NCBI RefSeq assembly: GCF_900094705.1
Contig: NZ_FMAR01000008.1
Location: forward strand, 1 to 64,000
Length of the DNA: 64,000 bases
Direction of reading: 5' to 3'
From: Chitinophaga costaii
GTDB lineage: Bacteria; Bacteroidota; Bacteroidia; Chitinophagales; Chitinophagaceae
The notes beneath the pieces were generated by a model, which saw only the letters and a program-made list of their open reading frames with translations, was not told the DNA's origin and ran no database searches. Every line of letters begins with the position of its first letter. Within the stretch, counting starts at the first letter, position 1. The translations under genes were made by a program, and so were the position numbers. Positions 55,147-62,808 of this stretch are shown piece after piece.

Positions 55147-55818
55147 ATGAAAATCACTATAAGCTCCTCCTTGTTAACTGGCGTTACTGCCATCACCCTT
55201 TTACTGGGTGCCTGCTCCAAAAAAGCCGATTCCATTGCCACGCCCGGCACGGGCACCGATCCACGCGCGGTGACTGCCTGCACCTTAAAAGACACCGTGG
55301 TGAACAGCACCGGCACCAGCTTTAGCTATTATACCGCCTGGGCTCCTAAAACTGTAACATTGGCCGGCGGTACCGGTCCTGTGGTGCAATGGGAAGGTTA
55401 CTCCAACAGTTTTGTTCGCCCGGTAACCGGTGGTTTTTACATTGGCACCATGGCAGCTGCAGATACCTGCTCGGCATGGTCTGTGGTGAAAAACAAGATT
55501 ACGGTAAAGAATGCCAACCTGGGCGTAGCGCCGGATACGACCGGTTATTCCAAGTATAATGTAGTAGGTGTAAACGGCACCTTCAGCGGCGTGAATTTTG
55601 GCCTGGGCTATTATCACTACGTAACAGGTGTACCTACTGTAGATTCTGTGATCGTGATCTGGAAAGATTCGCATTCTACCAGCAGTAGTTATGTGAGCGT
55701 TCCAAGCGCGCTCACCGGCACACCGGAAGCCTATATTATCAATGTACGCAGCTTTGCTGTAGGTGGCACCTCAGGCGCCTACACAGACGCGGTGTCTTAC
55801 GCTTACAAGAAAATTTAA
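55147..55818 (+). CDS. Lipoprotein of unknown family in the heme locus
   Basis: 223 residues. Lipoprotein signal LLLGAC (Cys about 23). The mature part is rich in T, S, G, Y and V, with pairs of aromatic residues (SFSYYTAW, FGLGYYHYVTG), and looks all-beta. It has three further cysteines, in ACTLKDT and DTCSAW. I do not recognise it. It may be a distant HmuY relative, since HmuY folds are similar beta sandwiches, but no signature is present. Confidence 0.7.
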   Translation: MKITISSSLLTGVTAITLLLGACSKKADSIATPGTGTDPRAVTACTLKDTVVNSTGTSFSYYTAWAPKTVTLAGGTGPVVQWEGYSNSFVRPVTGGFYIGTMAAADTCSAWSVVKNKITVKNANLGVAPDTTGYSKYNVVGVNGTFSGVNFGLGYYHYVTGVPTVDSVIVIWKDSHSTSSSYVSVPSALTGTPEAYIINVRSFAVGGTSGAYTDAVSYAYKKI

Positions 55819-55843
55819 TTAAATGGTCAAGGCAGACGTTTTT

Positions 55844-56815
55844 ATGAAACAACTCATTTTTATTTTTGCAGGGCTGGTAGGCGTATTATCTTCCTGTAGT
55901 AAGGAATACGTTGATAAATACCATCTTATTGCTGGCGATACGGTAAACGTATCCGGCTATACGAATATTCAATCTTTTAAAATAACGGAATTTAGTCCCG
56001 ACACCGCGCTGTTGGCTACCATCAGCCACGATAGTATTATCGTGTATTGGCCCAGCTATAAAACGCTACCGGATAGTATACGCCCAGAAATTATCCTGCC
56101 CGCAAAGGCCACCATAGCACCGGTGTCTGGCAAGGCCATCGCCTTTCAGAGTGGAGAAGTATATACGGTGACCTCCGAGGCAGGCATACAGCAGCAATAT
56201 AAATTGTATATAGACCTGCGCCAGCCCAAGCCCTCATTTTCGCTAGTGGCAGGGTCGCAGTTATGGACAGGCCCGGAGAATGTGTTGAATGGAGATTGGT
56301 TCCTGGCCGATACCGCCCGTACTAGCATCACCTTTGTAGCGGTATCGGATAAAAAGGAATACCAGGCGCTTTTGCTGAATATGAATAGTACCAGCATTCA
56401 TTACGCATTACTGTCTAACGTACCGGCTGGCACTTACGATGTGAAGGTGACCAATGGCATTTACACTATATATAACAGTGAATCCAATGCCCGTAACGCC
56501 ATTGAAGTTGTGAACGAGCCATACCCCTGGCTGTATAAGCTGGGTAGTCCTTTCCTGCTGAAGCCTGGCGGTACTTTCACTGTAAAGGGTACTTACCTGA
56601 GCGGCACTATTGGGGCTTCTATCATCACCAACCTGGATACGTTTGAGGAGTTACCGGTGAAAGTGGTGCGGGTTATTTCCGACGACCAGGTGGAGCTGCA
56701 ACTGCCCGCAGATATAGCCCCCGGCACCTATCCCGGCCTGGCGTTATATACTACTACGGATGGCATTAACGGGCCTACTGGATTCAGCGAGCTGGTGATC
56801 CAGGTAACGCCTTAA
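55844..56815 (+). CDS. Lipoprotein with DUF5018-like and IPT/TIG-like domains
   Basis: 323 residues from the ATG at 55844 (an ATG at 55823 adds seven residues before the signal). Lipobox LSSC. Residues 35-130 repeat the DUF5018-like pattern of the gene at 54343 (IQSFKITEF, IIVYWPSYK, PAKATIAPVSGK, EVYTVTSEAG). The C-terminus is an IPT/TIG-like immunoglobulin fold (GGTFTVKGTYLSG, DDQVELQLPADIAPGTYPG). It is probably an extended surface lipoprotein serving the receptor. Last gene before the hairpin that precedes hmuT. Confidence 0.78.
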   Translation: MKQLIFIFAGLVGVLSSCSKEYVDKYHLIAGDTVNVSGYTNIQSFKITEFSPDTALLATISHDSIIVYWPSYKTLPDSIRPEIILPAKATIAPVSGKAIAFQSGEVYTVTSEAGIQQQYKLYIDLRQPKPSFSLVAGSQLWTGPENVLNGDWFLADTARTSITFVAVSDKKEYQALLLNMNSTSIHYALLSNVPAGTYDVKVTNGIYTIYNSESNARNAIEVVNEPYPWLYKLGSPFLLKPGGTFTVKGTYLSGTIGASIITNLDTFEELPVKVVRVISDDQVELQLPADIAPGTYPGLALYTTTDGINGPTGFSELVIQVTP

Positions 56816-56843
56816 GTTATATAACCCCACTATAAAACCCATC

Positions 56844-56890
56844 GGCAGCAATATTCCCGGCAAGTTTTCCCTTGCCGGGAACTGCCTTTT
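56844..56890 (+). terminator. Strong hairpin between the lipoprotein genes and hmuT
   Basis: 11-bp stem TTCCCGGCAAG / CTTGCCGGGAA (56854-56864 and 56871-56881), 6-nt loop, with outer arms GGCAG / CTGCC and a following TTTT. It fits a terminator or a partial terminator that would lower expression of hmuTUV relative to the lipoproteins. Confidence 0.75.
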
Positions 56891-56904
56891 AAATACGTTT
56901 ATAC

Positions 56905-57714
56905 ATGCAATACCTACTCACGTTACTTTTATTTTTTGTAGGCACGGTACAGGCGCAGCAGCGCATTGTATCGCTCAATGGCAGCATCAGCGAGGTGCTG
57001 GGGGCCCTGGGCCTGGAATCGCAGGTGGTGGGTACCGACATTACCAGCAACTACCCGGCTGCGATGGTGAGTAAACCCAAGGTGGGCCACAATCGCAATA
57101 TATCGCCGGAAGGGGTACTGGCCTTACATCCTACGCTGGTGATAGGGCTGGAAAAACAACTGGATCCGCTACTGGTACAGCAGTTAAAAAATGCAAAGGC
57201 CAATGTGGTGGCACTGCCGCAGGCCCTGTCTGCCAACGGTATCCGGCAAATGCTGCAACAGGTGGCGGCGGCCACGGGTACGAGTGCCAAGGTGCCTGTC
57301 ATTCAGCAGCAGTTTGACCAGCAACTGAAGGCCCTGCACTTGGCTCCCTTGCACCAAAAAGTACTCTTCATTTATGCGCGGGGTGCCGGCACCTTGCTGG
57401 CTGGTGGCGCGGGTACGCCGGTAGAACAAATGATTGTACTGGCCGGCGGAGAAAATGCGATGAAAGATTTTAAGGAATACAAGCCCTTAACCGCCGAATC
57501 GCTCGTAGCCGCTAATCCCGATGTACTGCTGCTGTTTACCGATGGACTGGCCAGCATAGGGGGCGCGGAAGGACTGTTGAAGGTGCCGGGCGTAGCCCAG
57601 ACCAATGCGGGCAAAAACAAAAGATTTATTACCATGGAAGGGGAGCTGCTCACTGGTTTTACCCTGCGCTTGCCGCAGGCCTTACAAGAGTTACACAATA
57701 AGATTCAACGATGA
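56905..57714 (+). CDS. hmuT: Heme ABC transporter substrate-binding protein
   Basis: 269 residues with a signal peptide (ending VQAQQ) and no lipobox. The class III binding-protein fold shows RIVSLNGSISEVLGALGLESQ, KVGHNRNISPEGVLALHPTL and ANPDVLLLFTDGLASIGG. These phrases match HmuT-type hemin binding proteins; a Tyr or His heme ligand cannot be fixed by eye. It acts in the periplasm and hands heme to HmuUV. Stop overlaps the hmuU start (ATGA). Confidence 0.92.
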   Translation: MQYLLTLLLFFVGTVQAQQRIVSLNGSISEVLGALGLESQVVGTDITSNYPAAMVSKPKVGHNRNISPEGVLALHPTLVIGLEKQLDPLLVQQLKNAKANVVALPQALSANGIRQMLQQVAAATGTSAKVPVIQQQFDQQLKALHLAPLHQKVLFIYARGAGTLLAGGAGTPVEQMIVLAGGENAMKDFKEYKPLTAESLVAANPDVLLLFTDGLASIGGAEGLLKVPGVAQTNAGKNKRFITMEGELLTGFTLRLPQALQELHNKIQR

Positions 57715-58727
57715 TGATGCGGGTGCTATTAATTGCAGGGCTGGTGCTATCGGTGCTGCTGGCTTGCGGCATGGGGGCCATGCATATACCTTTGCTACGG
57801 GTAGTTGCTATTTTGCTTTACAAACTTCACCTGCACCTGCCCATATCTTTTACGGAAAGTGAAGCCAATGTGCTATGGCAGATTCGCCTGCCCCGTGTAT
57901 GCATGGGCGTTATGGTGGGCGGATCGCTGGCCATGGCGGGAGCGGCCATACAAGGCTTGTTCCGCAATCCCCTTGCAGACCCAGGGTTGGTGGGCATTTC
58001 GGCGGGTGCTGCTTTGTTTGCCGTGTTATGTATCGTAGTGTTCAGCGGGGTATCTTATTACTGGATGAACGTGGCCACCTTCCTGGGTGCGGTGTTGAGT
58101 GCCCTGTTGGTATTCCGCCTGTCGCGCAGTGGGGGTAGCACCCACATGGCTACCCTGCTGCTGGCCGGCCTGGGTATTAATGCCCTGTGTAATGCACTTA
58201 CCGGGCTTATTACCTATATGGCCAACAACGATCAGTTGCGCAGTGTTACCTTCTGGACCATGGGCAGCTTGGGTGGGGCTACCTGGGCTACCGTGGCGGC
58301 TCTGCTGCCCTTCGTGGTGGTGCCGGTACTGCTGCTGCCACGACTGGCCAAGTGGCTCAATGCATTTGCGCTGGGCGAAGCCGCCGCCGCCCACCTGGGT
58401 ATTCCGGTTAAACGCCTCAAGGCAGGGGTGATGCTGCTGGCTACCCTGCTTGTGGGCGCCTGTGTGGCGGTATCGGGCATCATTGGTTTTGTAGGGCTGA
58501 TTGTGCCGCATATTTTACGCAGTGCTTCCGGCAGCGATCACCGGGCCTTGCTGCCCAACAGTTTTTTGCTGGGTGCCTCTTTACTCACCTTGTCTGATGT
58601 ACTGAGCCGTACTTTAATTGCGCCCGCAGAACTGCCGCTGGGTATTGTAACGGCCATCCTTGGCACCCCGCTATTCATCGGTATGTTGATGAAACAAAAA
58701 AGACAACTCAATACCTGGGCATCATGA
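57711..58727 (+). CDS. hmuU: Heme ABC transporter permease (FecCD family)
   Basis: 338 residues with about ten transmembrane segments. Conserved phrases are WQIRLPRVCMGVMVGGSLAM, GAAIQGLFRNPLADPGLVGI, and GIIGFVGLIVPHILR, the cytoplasmic loop that meets the ATPase, which are diagnostic of FecCD permeases. It forms a homodimeric channel in the inner membrane. It overlaps hmuV by four bases. Confidence 0.95.
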   Translation: MMMRVLLIAGLVLSVLLACGMGAMHIPLLRVVAILLYKLHLHLPISFTESEANVLWQIRLPRVCMGVMVGGSLAMAGAAIQGLFRNPLADPGLVGISAGAALFAVLCIVVFSGVSYYWMNVATFLGAVLSALLVFRLSRSGGSTHMATLLLAGLGINALCNALTGLITYMANNDQLRSVTFWTMGSLGGATWATVAALLPFVVVPVLLLPRLAKWLNAFALGEAAAAHLGIPVKRLKAGVMLLATLLVGACVAVSGIIGFVGLIVPHILRSASGSDHRALLPNSFLLGASLLTLSDVLSRTLIAPAELPLGIVTAILGTPLFIGMLMKQKRQLNTWAS

Positions 58728-59533
58728 TGACGATCGATTATGTTTCCTGCAAGGCGGGCAACAGGCATATTTTACACAGTATTTCCGCCACGCTGGGCGC
58801 TGCACAGGTGCATGTGCTGCTGGGGCCTAATGGGGCCGGAAAGTCTACCCTGCTGCGGGTACTCTCCGGCGAAGTGTTGCCGGGAGAAGGGCTGGTGTTG
58901 TTCAATAAACAAAACATTCATTCCAGGCCGGCCGCGAAGCTGGCATTGGAAAGGGCGGTACTTACCCAGCAATACGCGGTGAACCTGCCCTTTACCGTGC
59001 GGGAAGTGGTGATGATGGGCCGCTACCCGCATTTTAGCCGGCAGCCATCTGCCCGCGATCAGGAATTGGTCACGGAAACTATGCAGGCCTTGCAACTGGG
59101 CCACCTGGCCATGCGACATTTTCATACCCTGTCTGGCGGAGAGCAGCAACGGGTGCAACTGGCCCGTGTTTTAGTACAACTACGGCATGTGGACCAGCCT
59201 CACCTGCAAGGCAAGTACCTGTTGCTGGATGAGCCTACCGCCAGCATGGACCTGTTGCACCAACAGTTATGCCTGGGGTATGTGCAACAGTTGGCCGCAA
59301 AAGGATTGACGGTAATCATTGTATTGCACGACCTGAACCTGGCAGCCCAGTTTGCCAACAATATCCTGCTGCTGGCCAAAGGCCGAATTTGGGCCAGTGG
59401 CCGCCCTGGCGAAGTGTTACAGGCATCTACTATCGCCGCGGTGTATGGCATGCAGGTATCGGTGCTGTTGCACCCGGATTATGGTTTCCCCATTATACTA
59501 CCTATGCAGCAGGGCCTGCCGGTGGAGGAATAG
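58724..59533 (+). CDS. hmuV: Heme ABC transporter ATP-binding protein
   Basis: 269 residues. Walker A GPNGAGKST (34-42), signature LSGGEQQRVQLARV, Walker B LLLDEPTAS, and the switch His in IIVLHDLNLA. The RAVLTQQYAVNLPFTVREVV segment is typical of HmuV and related FecE-type ATPases. It energises import through HmuU. Last gene of the heme locus; only a weak hairpin (AGCC-ATC-GGCT then TTTTT) follows. Confidence 0.95.
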   Translation: MMTIDYVSCKAGNRHILHSISATLGAAQVHVLLGPNGAGKSTLLRVLSGEVLPGEGLVLFNKQNIHSRPAAKLALERAVLTQQYAVNLPFTVREVVMMGRYPHFSRQPSARDQELVTETMQALQLGHLAMRHFHTLSGGEQQRVQLARVLVQLRHVDQPHLQGKYLLLDEPTASMDLLHQQLCLGYVQQLAAKGLTVIIVLHDLNLAAQFANNILLLAKGRIWASGRPGEVLQASTIAAVYGMQVSVLLHPDYGFPIILPMQQGLPVEE

Positions 59534-59666
59534 CCATCGGCTTTTTAAATAATTAGTTGCTTTGTAAGCCTTTGTTTGACAGCTAATACGTTTCCACAGC
59601 TTTAGTATTTCTTGCTGAGCCTTATTGGAATGCTACAATCGAAGTATTTTAGATGCTGGACAGTAC

Positions 59667-60779
59667 TTAAAACAATTCGCTGGCTATTTGCCTGTTTAAT
59701 AGGATGAGCCTATTGTTGGGGGATGATGTATTTTCTGCCTTCGGATAAAAAATTACTGCATATGCATGATCCGTTGTTTTGTTGATGCCTGCAATAATCA
59801 GGTTTTTTTCTTCCGTTTCCCATATTTCTCCGGATAGGATATTCTCATAGTTTTGCATACCTTTTCTGTAAAACAATTCTATTACTCGTTCCTGCCGTAT
59901 TGTTAGCCAACCGTTCCCATACTCCGTATTAAATTGTATGACATAGGTACTGGCTGCAATGTTCACCGGGCGCCAGGTGTTATAAAATGCGTCGGGGAAA
60001 TCAAGTAAATGGATGGTACTTATGTTGCCCGCTGCATCCCATTTTTCTAGTAACAATTTCTCGGAATCCTGTTTCAATAGAAGGGAGTCTTTTTCAAAAG
60101 AAAGAAAAAAAACCTGCAAAAAATGCTTCGTTTTTGAAATAAGTATTCTCCGGTTATTCTCATTTCCTTTTTCATCTATCTGCCTGTGGAGCCAGCCATC
60201 GCCTTCCTTTGCCAGCAAATGAATGTCATTGCCGGAAAGGAATGTCTTGTTTTTTTTCGGTAACGAAATGTTGATTTTCCATTTCTTTTTGATGGTTTCC
60301 TGATTATATTCAATCGTTAGCAGCTTGTCGGGTCTTGTATCTGAAAACAGGTCTACGTCATAAAAGATAGCAGCATGTGTTGTAACGCCAATAAATGTTC
60401 CGGTAAAGGATTTGTCAGCCTTAGGAGGATCTATTTTTTCCCTGTTAAAAACCGGGAGGCTTATTGCTTGTTCTTTATCGGCTTGGATTTGTATTAATGA
60501 AACATACATCTTTTGTTCCGGGTTAAAGAACAAATGTGGCAATATGCCGGCTTCTTCCAGGTAACTTTCTGTTTTTCCTCTTGTATCGATCAGGGTATAG
60601 TGCAAATTGTAATCCCCTGCATGATCATTATAAACATAGTTAGCTAAAAGTGTTTTCCCGTCAAATGATATATTATCCTTTGTTGAAACGGCCGTTTCAG
60701 TGGTAAGTATAGTAACAATGCCCATATTGTTTTGATAGGTGCTTACAGCAAACGGATCTGACTTTTCTATATTTTTCAT
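59667..60779 (-). CDS. Hypothetical protein, AT-rich
   Basis: 370 residues with no signal peptide or membrane segment. The sequence is mostly beta-strands with polar turns (DNISFDGKTLLANYVYND, GDGWLHRQIDEKGN, SGEIWETEEKNLIIAGINKT), perhaps a propeller-like fold. No catalytic motif and no family recognised. Its base composition is visibly more AT-rich than neighbouring genes and it faces the heme locus convergently, so it may be of foreign origin. Confidence 0.65.
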   Translation of the reverse strand: MKNIEKSDPFAVSTYQNNMGIVTILTTETAVSTKDNISFDGKTLLANYVYNDHAGDYNLHYTLIDTRGKTESYLEEAGILPHLFFNPEQKMYVSLIQIQADKEQAISLPVFNREKIDPPKADKSFTGTFIGVTTHAAIFYDVDLFSDTRPDKLLTIEYNQETIKKKWKINISLPKKNKTFLSGNDIHLLAKEGDGWLHRQIDEKGNENNRRILISKTKHFLQVFFLSFEKDSLLLKQDSEKLLLEKWDAAGNISTIHLLDFPDAFYNTWRPVNIAASTYVIQFNTEYGNGWLTIRQERVIELFYRKGMQNYENILSGEIWETEEKNLIIAGINKTTDHAYAVIFYPKAENTSSPNNRLILLNRQIASELF

Positions 60780-61278
60780 GTTTTTAAAATATGCGCTACG
60801 CTTCAGGATGAAACTTTATTCAGTGGTTCAAAAAAATACAATTTAATTTTTTTTTACGGTGTTTCACCGCTTGATGATATTTTACGTTCACCAGGTTATG
60901 GCACGAACAAAACCTGCCGAAGCCCACAAAGCGCAAATAGCATACTGTTTTAATTGCAGATTAAATATTCTTCCTCACTGTACCCAATGTCTTACAGTAT
61001 CTGGCGATAGTTGCTTTCAATTAGCTGCTTCTTTTTATGCTCTCCATACTCATCTACAATGGTCAAAATATGCCGTATCTTTTGATAGGATTTTGTTCCG
61101 GTAGCTAAGGCTGCTGTTTTATAAAGCAATGGTGTAGCAGCGGGTTTAATCGTTTTGCCTATTTTTATTTTTTTCAAATTTTTTAAGAAAAAAGTCAAAA
61201 AAAATAACCATCTTGAGCGGGCTTTATTACCGGGATGCTGTGCATCGGTAATCTTCACGGAAACTTAATATACCCGTT
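60780..61278. other. AT-rich region of about 500 bp, no supported gene
   Basis: It lies between the AT-rich orphan gene and the isomerase-like gene. It holds two overlapping short frames on opposite strands (60859-61104 plus, 60992-61258 minus). Neither has recognisable similarity or coding texture; the minus one is lysine-rich. It could be the decayed remainder of an inserted gene. Confidence 0.5.
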
Positions 61279-62130
61279 ATGTATACCAGGAGGAATTTCT
61301 TGTTTCAATCAGTCATAGGTCTTGCCGCCACCTCGCTGGCCCCCTTGCTAACGGTGGCGAATACACGCCATTCAAAGTCTGCTGCCGGAAAAACTACCAG
61401 CTTGCCTGTAGGTATTGCAGGTTATACCTTTGCTAAGCTGGACCTGGATCAGTCCTTGGCCATTATGAAACGGGTGGCAATCAACTATCTTTCTATTAAA
61501 GATATTCACCTGCCTATAAACAGCAGCCCGGAAAAGATAAAGGAAGTGCTGGACAAAATCAGCGCTGCAGGGGTAAAGGTGTATGCAGTAGGGGTTATTT
61601 ACATGAAGACCAAAGAGGCCGTTGATGAGGCTTTTGAATATGCCAAGCGGGTAGGGGTGCCGCTGATAGTAGGCGTACCCACACCGGAGCTGATCGATTA
61701 TGCCGAAGAAAAAGTAAAAGCATACAACATTCGACTTGCCATTCATAACCATGGGCCGGAAGATAAGTTGTATCCTGCGCCCAGGATTGTGTACGATCTG
61801 ATCAAAAACCGGGATAGCCGTTTAGGGCTTTGCATGGATATTGGCCATGCCACCCGCGCCGGCGAAAATCCGGCACAAGCGGCACTTGCTTATCATACCC
61901 GCCTCTTCGACCTCCACATCAAGGATGTAACGGCTGCGCAGCAAGATGGCAAAGCGGTGGAAATAGGCCGGGGTGTTATTGATTTTGCGGCATTAGCCCT
62001 TGCATTGGATAAAATAAAATATGCTGGTATTTGTAGTATTGAGTTCGAGAAAGATATGCAAGACCCATTGGCCGGGATCGCAGAATCTGCAGGGTACTTC
62101 CGGGGAGTAGTCCATACTGTAGAAAAATAG
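61279..62130 (+). CDS. Sugar phosphate isomerase/epimerase-like protein, Tat-exported
   Basis: 283 residues. A twin-arginine signal (TRRNFLF, residues 3-9, then a hydrophobic stretch) directs it to the periplasm. The TIM-barrel of the xylose isomerase-like AP endonuclease 2 family shows LAIHNHGPEDK, LCMDIGHATRAGENP, LFDLHIKDV and CSIEFEKD, which supply the metal-binding Glu, His and Asp. Often found with Tat-exported Gfo/Idh/MocA enzymes in Bacteroidetes glycoside metabolism; one such enzyme is at 35143-36447 but not adjacent. Its substrate is unknown. Confidence 0.9.
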   Translation: MYTRRNFLFQSVIGLAATSLAPLLTVANTRHSKSAAGKTTSLPVGIAGYTFAKLDLDQSLAIMKRVAINYLSIKDIHLPINSSPEKIKEVLDKISAAGVKVYAVGVIYMKTKEAVDEAFEYAKRVGVPLIVGVPTPELIDYAEEKVKAYNIRLAIHNHGPEDKLYPAPRIVYDLIKNRDSRLGLCMDIGHATRAGENPAQAALAYHTRLFDLHIKDVTAAQQDGKAVEIGRGVIDFAALALALDKIKYAGICSIEFEKDMQDPLAGIAESAGYFRGVVHTVEK

Positions 62131-62160
62131 CAAAATCATACGGTACCATATATGCTATGA

Positions 62161-62194
62161 AAAGCCTTCAGCACCCAGTTGTGCGGAAGGCTTT
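62161..62194 (+). terminator. Terminator of the isomerase-like gene
   Basis: Stem AAAGCCTTC / GAAGGCTTT with an inner GCAC / GTGC extension and a 6-nt loop, 30 bp after the stop codon. Confidence 0.85.
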
Positions 62195-62294
62195 GTTATG
62201 TGTAATGAAATATAATGGCTGATAATGGGGAATTAATAATAGGACCTTTTTGTATGTCGGCGCTTGGCAGGCGCCTATTTATCCTATATGTATC

Positions 62295-62777
62295 ATGGAA
62301 CAACGAATAATTTTATTGGACATCGATGGCGTAATGGTCACTACCGCAAGCTGGCGTCCGGAGGCTCTGGAACAAGGCGAATTTTACGCATTTAGTCCCC
62401 TGGCGCAGCAGCAACTAGACTGGTTATTGCAATACAGTGAGGCGCACATTATTTTAACCAGCACTTACCGTAACCGCTTTTCCAACGAGGGCTGGCGGAA
62501 GATCTTCAGCGAGCGCTGTGCCCACCTGCAAAGTATTCAGGTGCTGGATGATTTTAAATTGCAAAACAGGCAGCATAGCCGGCTGGCAGATGTAACCGAA
62601 TGGGTGCGGCGTTATGGTGCCAACACCCATTACGTGATCATTGACGATGATAGTGCCCTGGAGGCGCTGCCGCCGGATATTAAAACGCAATGGGTGCGTA
62701 CCATGCCCAAGGTGGGGCTAGACGTGGAAGCGGCTATGGAGGCGCTCACCATCCTGCGGCCGGTTAAGCCCGGATAA
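62295..62777 (+). CDS. Small HAD-superfamily protein (RNA-repair HAD type)
   Basis: 160 residues from the ATG at 62295; an earlier start at 62250 adds 15 unlikely residues. HAD motif I is LLDIDGVMV (nucleophile Asp), motif II is LTSTYR, and the acidic motif IV is VIIDDDSAL. The compact layout without a cap domain matches the HAD domain found in Swiss Army Knife RNA repair proteins. Probably a phosphatase; the substrate is unknown. It is a single gene. Confidence 0.85.
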   Translation: MEQRIILLDIDGVMVTTASWRPEALEQGEFYAFSPLAQQQLDWLLQYSEAHIILTSTYRNRFSNEGWRKIFSERCAHLQSIQVLDDFKLQNRQHSRLADVTEWVRRYGANTHYVIIDDDSALEALPPDIKTQWVRTMPKVGLDVEAAMEALTILRPVKPG

Positions 62778-62808
62778 GCCATACATACAATGCCTGCGAT
62801 GGTTGTGT

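Noticed and set aside
60859..61104. Short plus-strand frame of 81 codons in the AT-rich gap
   Set aside because: No similarity recognised, and it overlaps an equally doubtful minus-strand frame; kept only as a note in the intergenic entry.
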